Source: a bacterium (GTDB lineage: Bacteria; Gemmatimonadota; Glassbacteria; GWA2-58-10). Taken from it: 53,676 nt of DNA. Shown here piece by piece: positions 28,028-36,302 of this stretch. The stretch is taken from the NCBI GenBank assembly GCA_021372515.1, contig JAJFUG010000201.1, positions 1-53,676 of the forward strand, given 5' to 3'. Position numbers and translations under genes: made by a program. Within the stretch, counting starts at the first letter, position 1; every line of letters starts with the position of its first letter. The notes below the pieces were generated by a model that worked only from the letters and a program-made list of their open reading frames with translations, did no database searches and had not been told where the DNA came from.

Positions 28028-28987
28028 ATGGAGATCGGACGCAAGGAATTTCTGAAAGTGCTCGGGGCCGGCGCTCTGGCGGCCGGACTGGCCGGCTGCG
28101 GCGGTGGCGCGAAGACTGAAGGTGCTGGAAACGGAGCCTCTGGCGAGGCGGCCACGCAGCGTCGCCGCGAACCGGTCAAGACCGGCGGCCCGGTGCTGAG
28201 CGTAGCCACCGGGGCCGACCCCGAGGCGATCACCCGCCGGGCGATCCAGGAACTGGGCGGCATGGGCCTGTTCATCTCGCGCGGCGACAAGGTGATGATA
28301 AAGCCCAATATCGGCTGGGACCGCGTGCCCGAGCAGGCCGCCACGACCAACCCGACCGTGGTGGCCACCCTGGTGGCGCTCTGCCTGGAGGCGGGCGCGG
28401 CCAAGGTCTACGTGCTGGACAACACGATCAACGACCCGCGGCGCTGCTACGTGCGCAGCGGGATCAAGGAGGCGGCCGAGAAAGCCGGCGCCGAATGCCC
28501 GTTCGTCGAGGATTTCAATTTCAAGAAAGCCGAGGTGGGCGGTGAGCTGATCAAGCAGTGGCCGGTCTACCAGCCGGCCCTGGAGGTGGACAAGATCATC
28601 AACGCCCCCATCGCCAAGCATCACAGCCTGAGCCGTCTGACCGTGGGCATGAAGAATTTCTACGGCCTGATGGGCGGGCGGCGCAACCAGTTGCACCAGG
28701 ATGTGCACCTGAGCATCGCCGAGATGACCCGTTTCTTCGCCCCCACCCTGACCGTGGTCGACGCCGTGCGCATCCTCACCGGCAACGGCCCCTCGGGCGG
28801 GAGCCTGACCGATGTTAAGAAGACCGACACCGTGATCGCCTCGCTCGACCCGGTGGCTGCGGACAGCCGTGCGGCCGGACTGTTCGGGATCGACCCGGTC
28901 GAGATACGCTACCTGACACTGGGCCAGCAGATGGGCCTCGGCTCGATCAGCCCCGACGCCTCACTGGTCCGGGAGGTGAGCCTCTGA
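28028..28987 (+). CDS. DUF362-domain lipoprotein with Tat-like signal
   Basis: This 319-residue product starts GRKEFLKVLGAGALAAGLAGC. The region resembles a Tat signal with RK in place of RR, and the cysteine at residue 24 forms a lipobox. The rest is the DUF362 domain (PF04015), with segments such as GDKVMIKPNIGWDRVPEQ and NAPIAKHHSLSRLTVGMK. DUF362 genes often sit beside ferredoxin-type genes, as here. The stop overlaps the ATG of the polyferredoxin gene (TGATG), a sign of coupling. No enzyme activity is established for the domain. Confidence 0.83.
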   Translation: MEIGRKEFLKVLGAGALAAGLAGCGGGAKTEGAGNGASGEAATQRRREPVKTGGPVLSVATGADPEAITRRAIQELGGMGLFISRGDKVMIKPNIGWDRVPEQAATTNPTVVATLVALCLEAGAAKVYVLDNTINDPRRCYVRSGIKEAAEKAGAECPFVEDFNFKKAEVGGELIKQWPVYQPALEVDKIINAPIAKHHSLSRLTVGMKNFYGLMGGRRNQLHQDVHLSIAEMTRFFAPTLTVVDAVRILTGNGPSGGSLTDVKKTDTVIASLDPVAADSRAAGLFGIDPVEIRYLTLGQQMGLGSISPDASLVREVSL

Positions 28988-30606
28988 TGCGCACTGCACG
29001 ACGGATCAGCCAGAGCGCGTTCTTCATCCTGTTCCTTTTCCTGCTGGTCATGACCGAGTACAAGGGCGTCGACACCATCGCCTACCCGGTCAAGGTGTTT
29101 TTCGATTTCGACCCGCTGGTGGCGGCCTCCACGTTCCTGGCCCAGCACGCCGTTCCGCGCATGCTGCTCTGGAGCCTCGTGGTGGTGGGCCTCACGGTGA
29201 GCCTGGGCCGCTTTTTCTGCGGCTGGGTCTGTCCGATGGGCACGCTCAACCACATCCTGAGCCACAACAAGCGCAAGCCCAAGGACAAGATCGCCCGCAA
29301 CCGCTACGACAAGCGCCAGAGCTGGAAATACGTGGCCGTGGTCTTTTTCCTGGCCGGCTCGCTGCTGGGCCTTCAGATCGTGGGGTTCCTCGACCCGTTC
29401 TCGGTGCTCATCCGCTCGTTCGGCCTGGCGGTCAACCCGGTGTTCAACTGGCTGGTGCGCGCGGCGTTCTACCCGCTGTTCGCCCTCGACCTGCCCTGGC
29501 TCAACGCGATAATCGAGCCGGTGTTCAATTTCCTGCGCCGCTGGGTGCTCTCGTTCGAGCAGCCCTATTTCTACCAGGGGCTTTTCATCGGCCTGGTTTT
29601 CACCGGCATCGCGGTGCTCAACCAGGTGCGGCGTCGTTTCTGGTGCCGCTACCTCTGCCCGCTGGGCGCGCTGCTGGGCCTTCTGAGCCGTTTCAATTTC
29701 CTGAAGCTCCGGGTTAACAAAGAGACCTGCACCAACTGCAACCTGTGCAGCCGCAACTGCGAGGGCGCCTGCGAGCCGCAGTCGAGCGAAAGCTGGCTGC
29801 GCACCGAGTGCCTCTACTGCTGGAACTGCATCGAGTCCTGCCCCAGCCATTCGCTCTCGTTCGGCTTCGGTCTGCCCGGCAAGGCCGAGCGTGGCGTGGA
29901 TTACGGCAAGCGCCACGTGGTGGCCGCAATGGGCGCGGCGGTGGGAGCGGTGGCCCTGGCCCGGATCGACCCGCGTAAGATGCCGCCGTTCGCCTCGGGC
30001 GAGGATGTCAAGGAGTCGAAGAAATTCAACCCCGCGCTCATCCGTCCGCCCGGAGCGGTGGACGAGTCCGAGTTCCTGCACCGCTGCATCAAGTGCGGCG
30101 AGTGCATGAAAGTCTGCATCAAGAACGCGATCCAGCCCACCCTGATGGAGGCCGGGCTGGAGGGGTTCTGGACGCCCTACCTGAAAATGCAGCAGGGCTA
30201 CTGCGAGTACAATTGCACGCTCTGCGGCCAGGTCTGCCCGACCCAGGCGATCCGGAAACTGACCGTGGAGCAGAAACACCAGACCAAGATCGGGCTGGCG
30301 TTCTTCGACAGGAACCGCTGCATCCCGTACAGCCAGGGGCACAATTGTATAGTTTGCGAGGAGGTCTGCCCCACGCCCAAGAAAGCGATCTGGTTCGAGG
30401 AGGTCGAGGTGCTCGACAGCTCGGGCCAGAACAAGATCAAGGTCAAGCAGCCGCATATCGACCCGCACCTGTGCGTGGGCTGCGGCATGTGCGAGAATGT
30501 CTGTCCGTTGGTGGACAAGCCCGGCGTCTACGTGACCGCCATCGGCGAGAGCCGCTCGCCCAACAACCAGATGCTGCTGGATGTCTACGGCTCGGGATTG
30601 ACCTGA
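28987..30606 (+). CDS. Membrane polyferredoxin, NapH-NapG-like fusion
   Basis: The 539-residue product has four or five membrane helices in its first half with the NapH-type motifs CGWVCPMG (about residues 78-85) and CRYLCPLG (about 220-227). [4Fe-4S] cysteine sets follow at about 248-261, 278-286, 367-377, near 405-415, near 450-460 and 496-507. A second hydrophobic stretch after residue 310 (GKRHVVAAMGAAVGAVALA) looks like a degenerate NapG-type signal. It probably moves electrons from the quinone pool or a carrier to extracytoplasmic or cytoplasmic partners. The fusion is my inference. Confidence 0.82.
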   Translation: MRTARRISQSAFFILFLFLLVMTEYKGVDTIAYPVKVFFDFDPLVAASTFLAQHAVPRMLLWSLVVVGLTVSLGRFFCGWVCPMGTLNHILSHNKRKPKDKIARNRYDKRQSWKYVAVVFFLAGSLLGLQIVGFLDPFSVLIRSFGLAVNPVFNWLVRAAFYPLFALDLPWLNAIIEPVFNFLRRWVLSFEQPYFYQGLFIGLVFTGIAVLNQVRRRFWCRYLCPLGALLGLLSRFNFLKLRVNKETCTNCNLCSRNCEGACEPQSSESWLRTECLYCWNCIESCPSHSLSFGFGLPGKAERGVDYGKRHVVAAMGAAVGAVALARIDPRKMPPFASGEDVKESKKFNPALIRPPGAVDESEFLHRCIKCGECMKVCIKNAIQPTLMEAGLEGFWTPYLKMQQGYCEYNCTLCGQVCPTQAIRKLTVEQKHQTKIGLAFFDRNRCIPYSQGHNCIVCEEVCPTPKKAIWFEEVEVLDSSGQNKIKVKQPHIDPHLCVGCGMCENVCPLVDKPGVYVTAIGESRSPNNQMLLDVYGSGLT

Positions 30607-30640
30607 GACGGGGCGGGTGTTAAAATCATTGGGTAACGCG

Positions 30641-30674
30641 AAGCGGGGGCGGAAGATACTTTTTGCCCCCGCTT
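30641..30674 (+). terminator. Hairpin after the polyferredoxin gene
   Basis: AAGCGGGGGC (30641-30650) pairs perfectly with GCCCCCGCTT (30665-30674) around a 14-base loop. Only GCTTTCC follows, so it is a weak or partial terminator. It separates the redox genes from the GWxTD genes. Confidence 0.45.
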
Positions 30675-30795
30675 GCTTTCCACTGCCGCTGTCCCGGACC
30701 CGCCGGCCGCGTTCGGCCCGTCCGGGACAGGGTGTGTCCGGCCGGGCTTTGTGCTGCCCGGCGTTGAGCCTGTCGTTCGACCGGACCCTGCGCCG

Positions 30796-33060
30796 ATGCG
30801 TACTCTGCTGAAATGCGTTGTTGTCCTGGGCCTGTGCGCCGCTGCCCCAGTCCGCGCCGCTGCTGCTGTCACCACGCCGGACAGCCTGCCCGCTCCTGCG
30901 GCGGTGGTGCAGCGCGACAGCCTGGCGGTGAAGCTCAATTCCTTTCTGCGGCTGGGTTTCAGCCGCCTGGAGCAGGATGACCAGCAACTGGCGCGCCAGG
31001 CGTTCGACCGGGCGCTCGAGCTGGCCCCGGGCGATGCGAAGGCCTGGATCGGGGTGGGGCGCTGCTACCTGGAGCGCGAGGACAAGCGGGCGCGCCTGAT
31101 CCGGATCGTGGAGCGCTGGTTCAACATGGACGATGTCTCGCGGGCCATCGACTGTTTCGGCAAGGCCGTGGAGCTGGCCCCGGGCAGCGCCGAGACCCAT
31201 TACTGGCTGGGCTCGGCCTACATGCGGCGCTACGGGCGCGCTGACCTGGAAACCGCCCTGGTCCAGCTCCAGACAGCCTCCGACCTGGGTGGCATGAACC
31301 GCGACCTGGGGCTCAAGCTGGCCTCCCTGAACAAGGCCCTGGGCAACCTCGACTCCGCCGAGCGGGTGCTCTCCGAGGTGATCGAGAGCGAGAAGGGCCG
31401 TCTCGACCCGCTGGCCGGCCTGGAGCTGGCCAAGATCAGCCTGCGGCGCCACAACTACGACAAGGCGATCCGTCTCTACTGGCGCGGGGTGCAGGCGATC
31501 ACCACCCGGGCCGAGTTCAAGGCCTACTGGGACGATGTGGTGATGCTGGCGGATGAGGACGAGCGCGAGCAGTTCGACCAGACCGCTCCCACCCAGGCCG
31601 AGCAGTTCTTCCGCGATTTCTGGTTCCGCCGCGACCACGACCTCGACCTGTCGCCCGGCATGCGCCTGCTGCGCCACTACTACCGCCTGGCCGTGGCCGA
31701 CAGCCTGTACCACGTTCCGTTCGCCCAGCGCAATCCCTCGCTCGGCCCCCTGGCCGCCACCTACCCGGAGGTGGATGTGCCCTACGATGACCGTGGCCTG
31801 GTCTACATCCGCCACGGCCGACCGGACCGCACCTTGACCCAGATCGGCGATGGCTTCCTGCCCAACGAGACCTGGATCTACTACCGTCATGACGCTCCCG
31901 ACCTGATGCTGCATTTCGCCGGGCTGAACGGCAACACGGAATACCAGCTCGTCACCGCCCTGTCCTCGGTGGTGGGGCGGCCGAGCGATTTCATCGCCGA
32001 CATCGACGGGAATGTCTACCCGCGGGATGACGAGGAGGCCACCCGCCTGAACTGGGTCCGCGAGCTGTACGCCTCGCGCGAGGAGGTGGGCGACGGGCTG
32101 TATTTCCGCCTGCTCAACCATCCCGGCGACCCGTTCGCCCTGATGGAGGAGGAGGCGACCAACGCCCTGGCCATCCGCCGCGCCCTGAACAGCGAGAGCG
32201 TGGAGGCGCCCTACTCGCATCCGCTGCGCTCCTTCTACGACCTGGTCGGTTTCCGCGGCCTCTCGGGCAAGCAGGGCGACCTGGAGTTCTACCTGGGCGT
32301 GCCGGGACAGGATATCAGCTTCTCGCGCCAGCGGGACGCCTACTACTACGACATCGCTTTCGAGCTGATGCTCTACGACAGCCGCTGGCGCCAGGTGGGG
32401 CGGATCGAGAAAGCCGAGCAGCACCGGAGCGCGATCAACCCCCACGACCTGGTGGACCGGCTGGTGCTCGACCTGGGCCGCCTCGACATTCCGGCCGGGG
32501 ATTACCGCTATTTCATCAGGATACAGAACGGCGAGTCGGTGGGGCTGTTCAACGGCGAGCTTCGGATGGACTCGTTCGACGGGGATTCGCTGCAGTCGAG
32601 CCAGATACTGACCGCGCAGAATATCTTTGCCTCGCCGGTCGATTCGAGTAAATTCAAGCGGTACGGCCTGGAAATATATCCGAACCCCTCCCGGGTGTTT
32701 CACCCGACAGACAAGATGTTCGCCTACCAGGAGATATACAACCTGACCCCGGCGGCGGACGGCAGTTGCCGCTACCGGATCACCTACGTGGTCAGCACGC
32801 TCAGGCGCGACCGCAACGTGTTCGGGGCTGTGCTCGACACTTTCAAGTCCCTGGCCGGCCGTGGCCCGGGGCAGGAAAAGGTGGTCCTGTCGGCCGAGAA
32901 GACCCGCCGTCCGTCGGGACAGGACCTGGTGCAGGAGGAAGTGGCGATCGACATCTCGGACAATCCGGATGGACTGTACGAGCTGTCGGTGCGGGTGGAG
33001 GACCTGAACCTGGCTGGACGGATGACCCAGCGCAACACCCGTTTCGTGGTCAAGCGCTGA
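30796..33060 (+). CDS. Secreted TPR-GWxTD domain protein
   Basis: The 754-residue product has a signal peptide (MRTLLKCVVVLGLCAAAPVRA). TPR-like repeats follow (ARQAFDRALELAPGDAKAWI, DCFGKAVELAPGSAETHYWL). The GWxTD-type domain appears as FWFRRDHDLDLSP and YDDRGLVYIRHGRPD (about residues 330-345), with GW replaced by VPY. The C-terminal third is beta-rich. GWxTD domains have no known biochemical role. The ORF frame also opens earlier at 30673, but ATG 30796 gives the signal peptide. Confidence 0.78.
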   Translation: MRTLLKCVVVLGLCAAAPVRAAAAVTTPDSLPAPAAVVQRDSLAVKLNSFLRLGFSRLEQDDQQLARQAFDRALELAPGDAKAWIGVGRCYLEREDKRARLIRIVERWFNMDDVSRAIDCFGKAVELAPGSAETHYWLGSAYMRRYGRADLETALVQLQTASDLGGMNRDLGLKLASLNKALGNLDSAERVLSEVIESEKGRLDPLAGLELAKISLRRHNYDKAIRLYWRGVQAITTRAEFKAYWDDVVMLADEDEREQFDQTAPTQAEQFFRDFWFRRDHDLDLSPGMRLLRHYYRLAVADSLYHVPFAQRNPSLGPLAATYPEVDVPYDDRGLVYIRHGRPDRTLTQIGDGFLPNETWIYYRHDAPDLMLHFAGLNGNTEYQLVTALSSVVGRPSDFIADIDGNVYPRDDEEATRLNWVRELYASREEVGDGLYFRLLNHPGDPFALMEEEATNALAIRRALNSESVEAPYSHPLRSFYDLVGFRGLSGKQGDLEFYLGVPGQDISFSRQRDAYYYDIAFELMLYDSRWRQVGRIEKAEQHRSAINPHDLVDRLVLDLGRLDIPAGDYRYFIRIQNGESVGLFNGELRMDSFDGDSLQSSQILTAQNIFASPVDSSKFKRYGLEIYPNPSRVFHPTDKMFAYQEIYNLTPAADGSCRYRITYVVSTLRRDRNVFGAVLDTFKSLAGRGPGQEKVVLSAEKTRRPSGQDLVQEEVAIDISDNPDGLYELSVRVEDLNLAGRMTQRNTRFVVKR

Positions 33061-33182
33061 GCCGGCCCGCGGCCGACATTCTCCGGCGTTTTTGGCCCGA
33101 ACGCGCCGCACGTTCCAGTGTATTATCCCTTAGTGAACTGGCCGAGTCTTGTTGCGCCGACTTTCCGCGTGCGGAGAATAAT

Positions 33183-34463
33183 ATGTCCCAAGGATCGAGA
33201 ACAAGCCTGCTGTTGATGATCATTCTGGCCGTCCTGGGCCTGGGCCGCGCCGCCGCCCAGGAGGTCAATCCTTTCGAGAACGACGTGCCGTTCAGCCTGC
33301 GGATGGCGTTTTTCCGCGGTCCGGCCGACAGCACCCGCTGCCTGATCACCGTGGCTGTGGAGAACCAGAACCTGCTGTTTTTCCGCCAGAAAGACCATTT
33401 CGAAGCCGCCTACGAGGCGTTCCTGAGCATGCGCGACACCGAGTCGGGCCACATGCTCCGCGGCTTGTGGGACAAGGACCTGCGGGTGCCCAGCTACGAT
33501 GAGACCACCCTGGAGGCTAATTTCGACCCCCTGCAGACCGAGATGAACGTGTTGCCCGGCAAGTACGAGGGCTTTGCCGAGGTGAAGGATCTGAACGCCC
33601 ACACCTACGGCAACGGACGGGTCTCGGTCAATGTCCCGAACCTGTCGGAAAAGCTGCCCAAACTGAGCACGCCGTTCTTTTACGAGCCCGGGATGCGGGC
33701 CGATTCGGTGGTCGATTCGCACCTGGAAATCTCGACCCTGCGGGGCGCTTCCTTGCAATATGCCTCGGGCCAGCCTATATTCCTGCTGGTCGAGGTTTAT
33801 GCCGATTCCACCCGCCCGCCCGAGGGCTGGAAACTGACCGCCGAGGTGGTCAAGGCCCTGATGGTCTTCCCGCGGGTGGAGGTGTCCCTGGCCGATGGCG
33901 AGCTGACCCAGCGCAAGCTGATCCGCCTGCCCTCGCAGACCCTCGGCCTGGGCAGCTACGAAGTGGATGTCTACCTGCGGGACGCCAAAAACCAGTCGCT
34001 GGCTCGCGCCACCAGTTTCACGTTCCGCATAGTCAAATCGGCGAGTTGGGTCAGCGAGAACTATTCGCAGGAGATACGCTACCTCAAGTACCTGGCCAGC
34101 GAGACCGAGCTCAAGGAGCTGATGGCCGTGCCCGAGGCCCAGCGACAGGCCGCGCTGGATGCGTTCTGGCAGAAGATGGACCCCGTGCCGGCCACGGCGG
34201 TCAACGAGCTGAAAGTCCAGTATTTCGAGCGGATCGATTACGCCAACCGTCATTTCAGCACCGATCAGCGCGAGGGCTGGGAGACCAACATGGGCGAGGT
34301 CTATATCCTGCTCGGCCCGCCCACCGAGATCTACGGCAGCCGCCTGAACCAGATCTGGGTCTACGAGGTGGAGAACCTGGTGCTCTATTTCTTCAATCAG
34401 AACCTGCGCAACCGAGAGGAATTCGACCGTTATGTCCGCGAGCGCCGCTGGTGGAGCAACTGA
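33183..34463 (+). CDS. Secreted GWxTD domain protein
   Basis: This 426-residue product begins with a signal peptide (LLLMIILAVLGLGRAAA). A long beta-rich region is followed by a canonical GWxTD block, REGWETNMGEVYILLGPPTE (about residues 363-382), and the YEVENLVLYFF end typical of such proteins. It follows the TPR-GWxTD gene by 122 bases on the same strand. The pair may act together. ATG 33183 has GGAG at good spacing; the earlier in-frame opening at 32766 lies within the upstream gene. Confidence 0.8.
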   Translation: MSQGSRTSLLLMIILAVLGLGRAAAQEVNPFENDVPFSLRMAFFRGPADSTRCLITVAVENQNLLFFRQKDHFEAAYEAFLSMRDTESGHMLRGLWDKDLRVPSYDETTLEANFDPLQTEMNVLPGKYEGFAEVKDLNAHTYGNGRVSVNVPNLSEKLPKLSTPFFYEPGMRADSVVDSHLEISTLRGASLQYASGQPIFLLVEVYADSTRPPEGWKLTAEVVKALMVFPRVEVSLADGELTQRKLIRLPSQTLGLGSYEVDVYLRDAKNQSLARATSFTFRIVKSASWVSENYSQEIRYLKYLASETELKELMAVPEAQRQAALDAFWQKMDPVPATAVNELKVQYFERIDYANRHFSTDQREGWETNMGEVYILLGPPTEIYGSRLNQIWVYEVENLVLYFFNQNLRNREEFDRYVRERRWWSN

Positions 34464-34517
34464 GCGACATCGACAGGATAATCATTCGGCCACTCATTAT
34501 CATGGAGCGATCAGACA

Positions 34518-35492
34518 ATGATTCATTCACGTCCGGGACGCTATCTGGTTTTCGGGCTTTTGCTTGCCGCCGCGGCTCTGTTCGCCGCCGGTTGCGGCGG
34601 GGCGAAGGAAAATAAGGAAGAGGCCCCGGCCGCCGCGGGTGCTGCCGGCTCGGGTGCGGCGCTGGCGGTGCTGCCGGCTGACGGGGCGGCGGAGGGCTGG
34701 ACCCGCAGCGGCGAGCCCCGCGTGTTCAACGCCGACAGCCTCTGGGTGTACATCGACGGTGGAGCGGAGGGATATTTAATCTATAATTTCCAGGAGGTCG
34801 CCACCGCCGACTACCAGGGCCCGGACGGCCTGCAGGCCGTGGTGGATGTCTACCGCATGGCGAATGAACTGTGCGGCTTCGGCATCTACTCCTCCGAGCG
34901 CCCCTACGAGGCCCAGTACAACCAGATCGGCTGCCAGGGCTATTTCACCCGCAACGCCCTCAATTTCTGGCAGGGACCCTACTACGTGAAAGTCACCTCG
35001 TTCAAGGAGGGCAACGAGGTGGAGCCGGCCCTGCGCAAGCTGGCCGAGGCCGCCCGGGCCGCCATTCCGGCCAAGGCCGAGATTCCGCCCGAGCTGGATG
35101 TGTTCCCGGCCGACAACCTGATCCCCAACACCGTGCGCTACCTGGCCCGCGATGTCCTGGGACAGAGCGACCTGAAAAACGGGTTCACAGCCGAGTACAA
35201 GGACGGCGACACCGAGTACAAGCTGTTTTTCATTCTGCACGAAACGGTCGAGGAAGCCCAGAAGAGCTACGAGTCGTACAAGACCTTCATGACCAAGTAC
35301 GCCAAGGACCTGGAGGACCACAGCGACGAGGAAGTGCCGTGGTTCTCGGCCAAGGACCCCTACTACGAGAAAGTGCTGGTCATGCAGGCCGGCAAGACCA
35401 TGCTCGGCGCGCTGGGTCTTCAGGATGCCGAGCGGGTGAACGACTATCTGGGGCGCATGCAGCAGAAGCTGGCGGCTCTGGGACGGATCTGA
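34518..35492 (+). CDS. DUF6599-like lipoprotein, copy B
   Basis: The 324-residue product has a lipoprotein signal (LLLAAAALFAAGC, Cys 26). Its core matches copy A at 26921: EGWTRSGEPRVFNADSLWVY, IDGGAEGYLIYNFQE, YQGPDGLQAVVDVYRM, CGFGIYSSERPYE and FWQGPYYVKVTSF. The two proteins are clear paralogues, but diverged. This copy lies after the GWxTD pair and 12 bases before a membrane-protein gene, which suggests one transcript. Its role is unknown. Confidence 0.78.
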   Translation: MIHSRPGRYLVFGLLLAAAALFAAGCGGAKENKEEAPAAAGAAGSGAALAVLPADGAAEGWTRSGEPRVFNADSLWVYIDGGAEGYLIYNFQEVATADYQGPDGLQAVVDVYRMANELCGFGIYSSERPYEAQYNQIGCQGYFTRNALNFWQGPYYVKVTSFKEGNEVEPALRKLAEAARAAIPAKAEIPPELDVFPADNLIPNTVRYLARDVLGQSDLKNGFTAEYKDGDTEYKLFFILHETVEEAQKSYESYKTFMTKYAKDLEDHSDEEVPWFSAKDPYYEKVLVMQAGKTMLGALGLQDAERVNDYLGRMQQKLAALGRI

Positions 35493-35504
35493 CCGGGAGC
35501 CAGG

Positions 35505-36245
35505 ATGGAAGAAGAGTATCTGGCCAAGTACGCACCGCAGCCCGAAAAACCGGTCCGTAAACGGCGGTCGTTTTTCGGTGACAGCCCCACCGTACGCTAT
35601 GGCCTGATTGTCGTGAGCATGACGATGCTTTTCCTGCATTTTTATAAGTCCATGTACGAGGGAAAGCACCTGCGCGGCCCGATCGACGATTTCTTCAGGA
35701 AAAAATATTCCAACATGACTGTCCTGTACCCCTCCGGGGGCGAGCGGGCCGCGGACAGCCTGGTGGAGGCTTACGCCCGCAAGGTGGCCGCGGGCCTGGA
35801 GAAGAAGTTCTCGACCCGAATCCCGGTCCAGGCCGACCGTGAGGCCAACGACCGCACGCGCAAGCGCAAATCCCTGCTGCTCTACGGTCCGGTGGAGGAC
35901 AACCGCCTGTTGCGCCACATCCAGGATGACCTGCCGATCCGTTTCCGCGACGGCCGGGTCTGCCGGGGTGACGGGTCAGTGATCGACCGCAGCGACTGGC
36001 GGTTGGTGTTTGTCGCTCCCAACCCCTACAACAACACCCAGTACGTGCTGGTCTACACCGCAGCCTCGCCCGAGTTGCTCGTGGGGATAAACTACGTGGG
36101 CAACCCGAATTACGTGCCCCACGACTCCACGGACTACGTTCTCGCGGCTGGCGACAGTGTCCTGGCCTCCGGCTTTTTCGACAAGGACAGCACCCGCGGC
36201 GCCTGGAGCCTTCCCCACGACGCCCTGGCCACGGTCGGGCGCTGA
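35505..36245 (+). CDS. Single-pass membrane protein, hydrolase-like tail
   Basis: The 246-residue product has a basic N-terminus, one membrane helix (about residues 32-48) and about 195 residues predicted to lie in the periplasm. LLLYGPVEDN, LPIRFRDG and VAPNPYNNTQYVLVYTA resemble, by memory, a C-terminal domain that follows secreted alpha/beta hydrolase-type peptidases and reads like LP-x-W then PNPLNPxRYVV. No catalytic triad is visible. It follows copy B of the DUF6599-like gene closely. I cannot name its function. Confidence 0.6.
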   Translation: MEEEYLAKYAPQPEKPVRKRRSFFGDSPTVRYGLIVVSMTMLFLHFYKSMYEGKHLRGPIDDFFRKKYSNMTVLYPSGGERAADSLVEAYARKVAAGLEKKFSTRIPVQADREANDRTRKRKSLLLYGPVEDNRLLRHIQDDLPIRFRDGRVCRGDGSVIDRSDWRLVFVAPNPYNNTQYVLVYTAASPELLVGINYVGNPNYVPHDSTDYVLAAGDSVLASGFFDKDSTRGAWSLPHDALATVGR

Positions 36246-36302
36246 GGCCCGGGACCGTTGCAGGCAGTCTGTCACCCTCACTCCCTCACCCGGACGGCCC
36301 CG

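Noticed and set aside
28909-33111. A 1400-codon ORF on the minus strand, antisense to the polyferredoxin and GWxTD genes
   Set aside because: The plus-strand genes have signal peptides, motifs and ribosome binding sites. Long antisense frames arise in GC-rich genes because stop codons are rare, and the translated protein has no recognisable domain.
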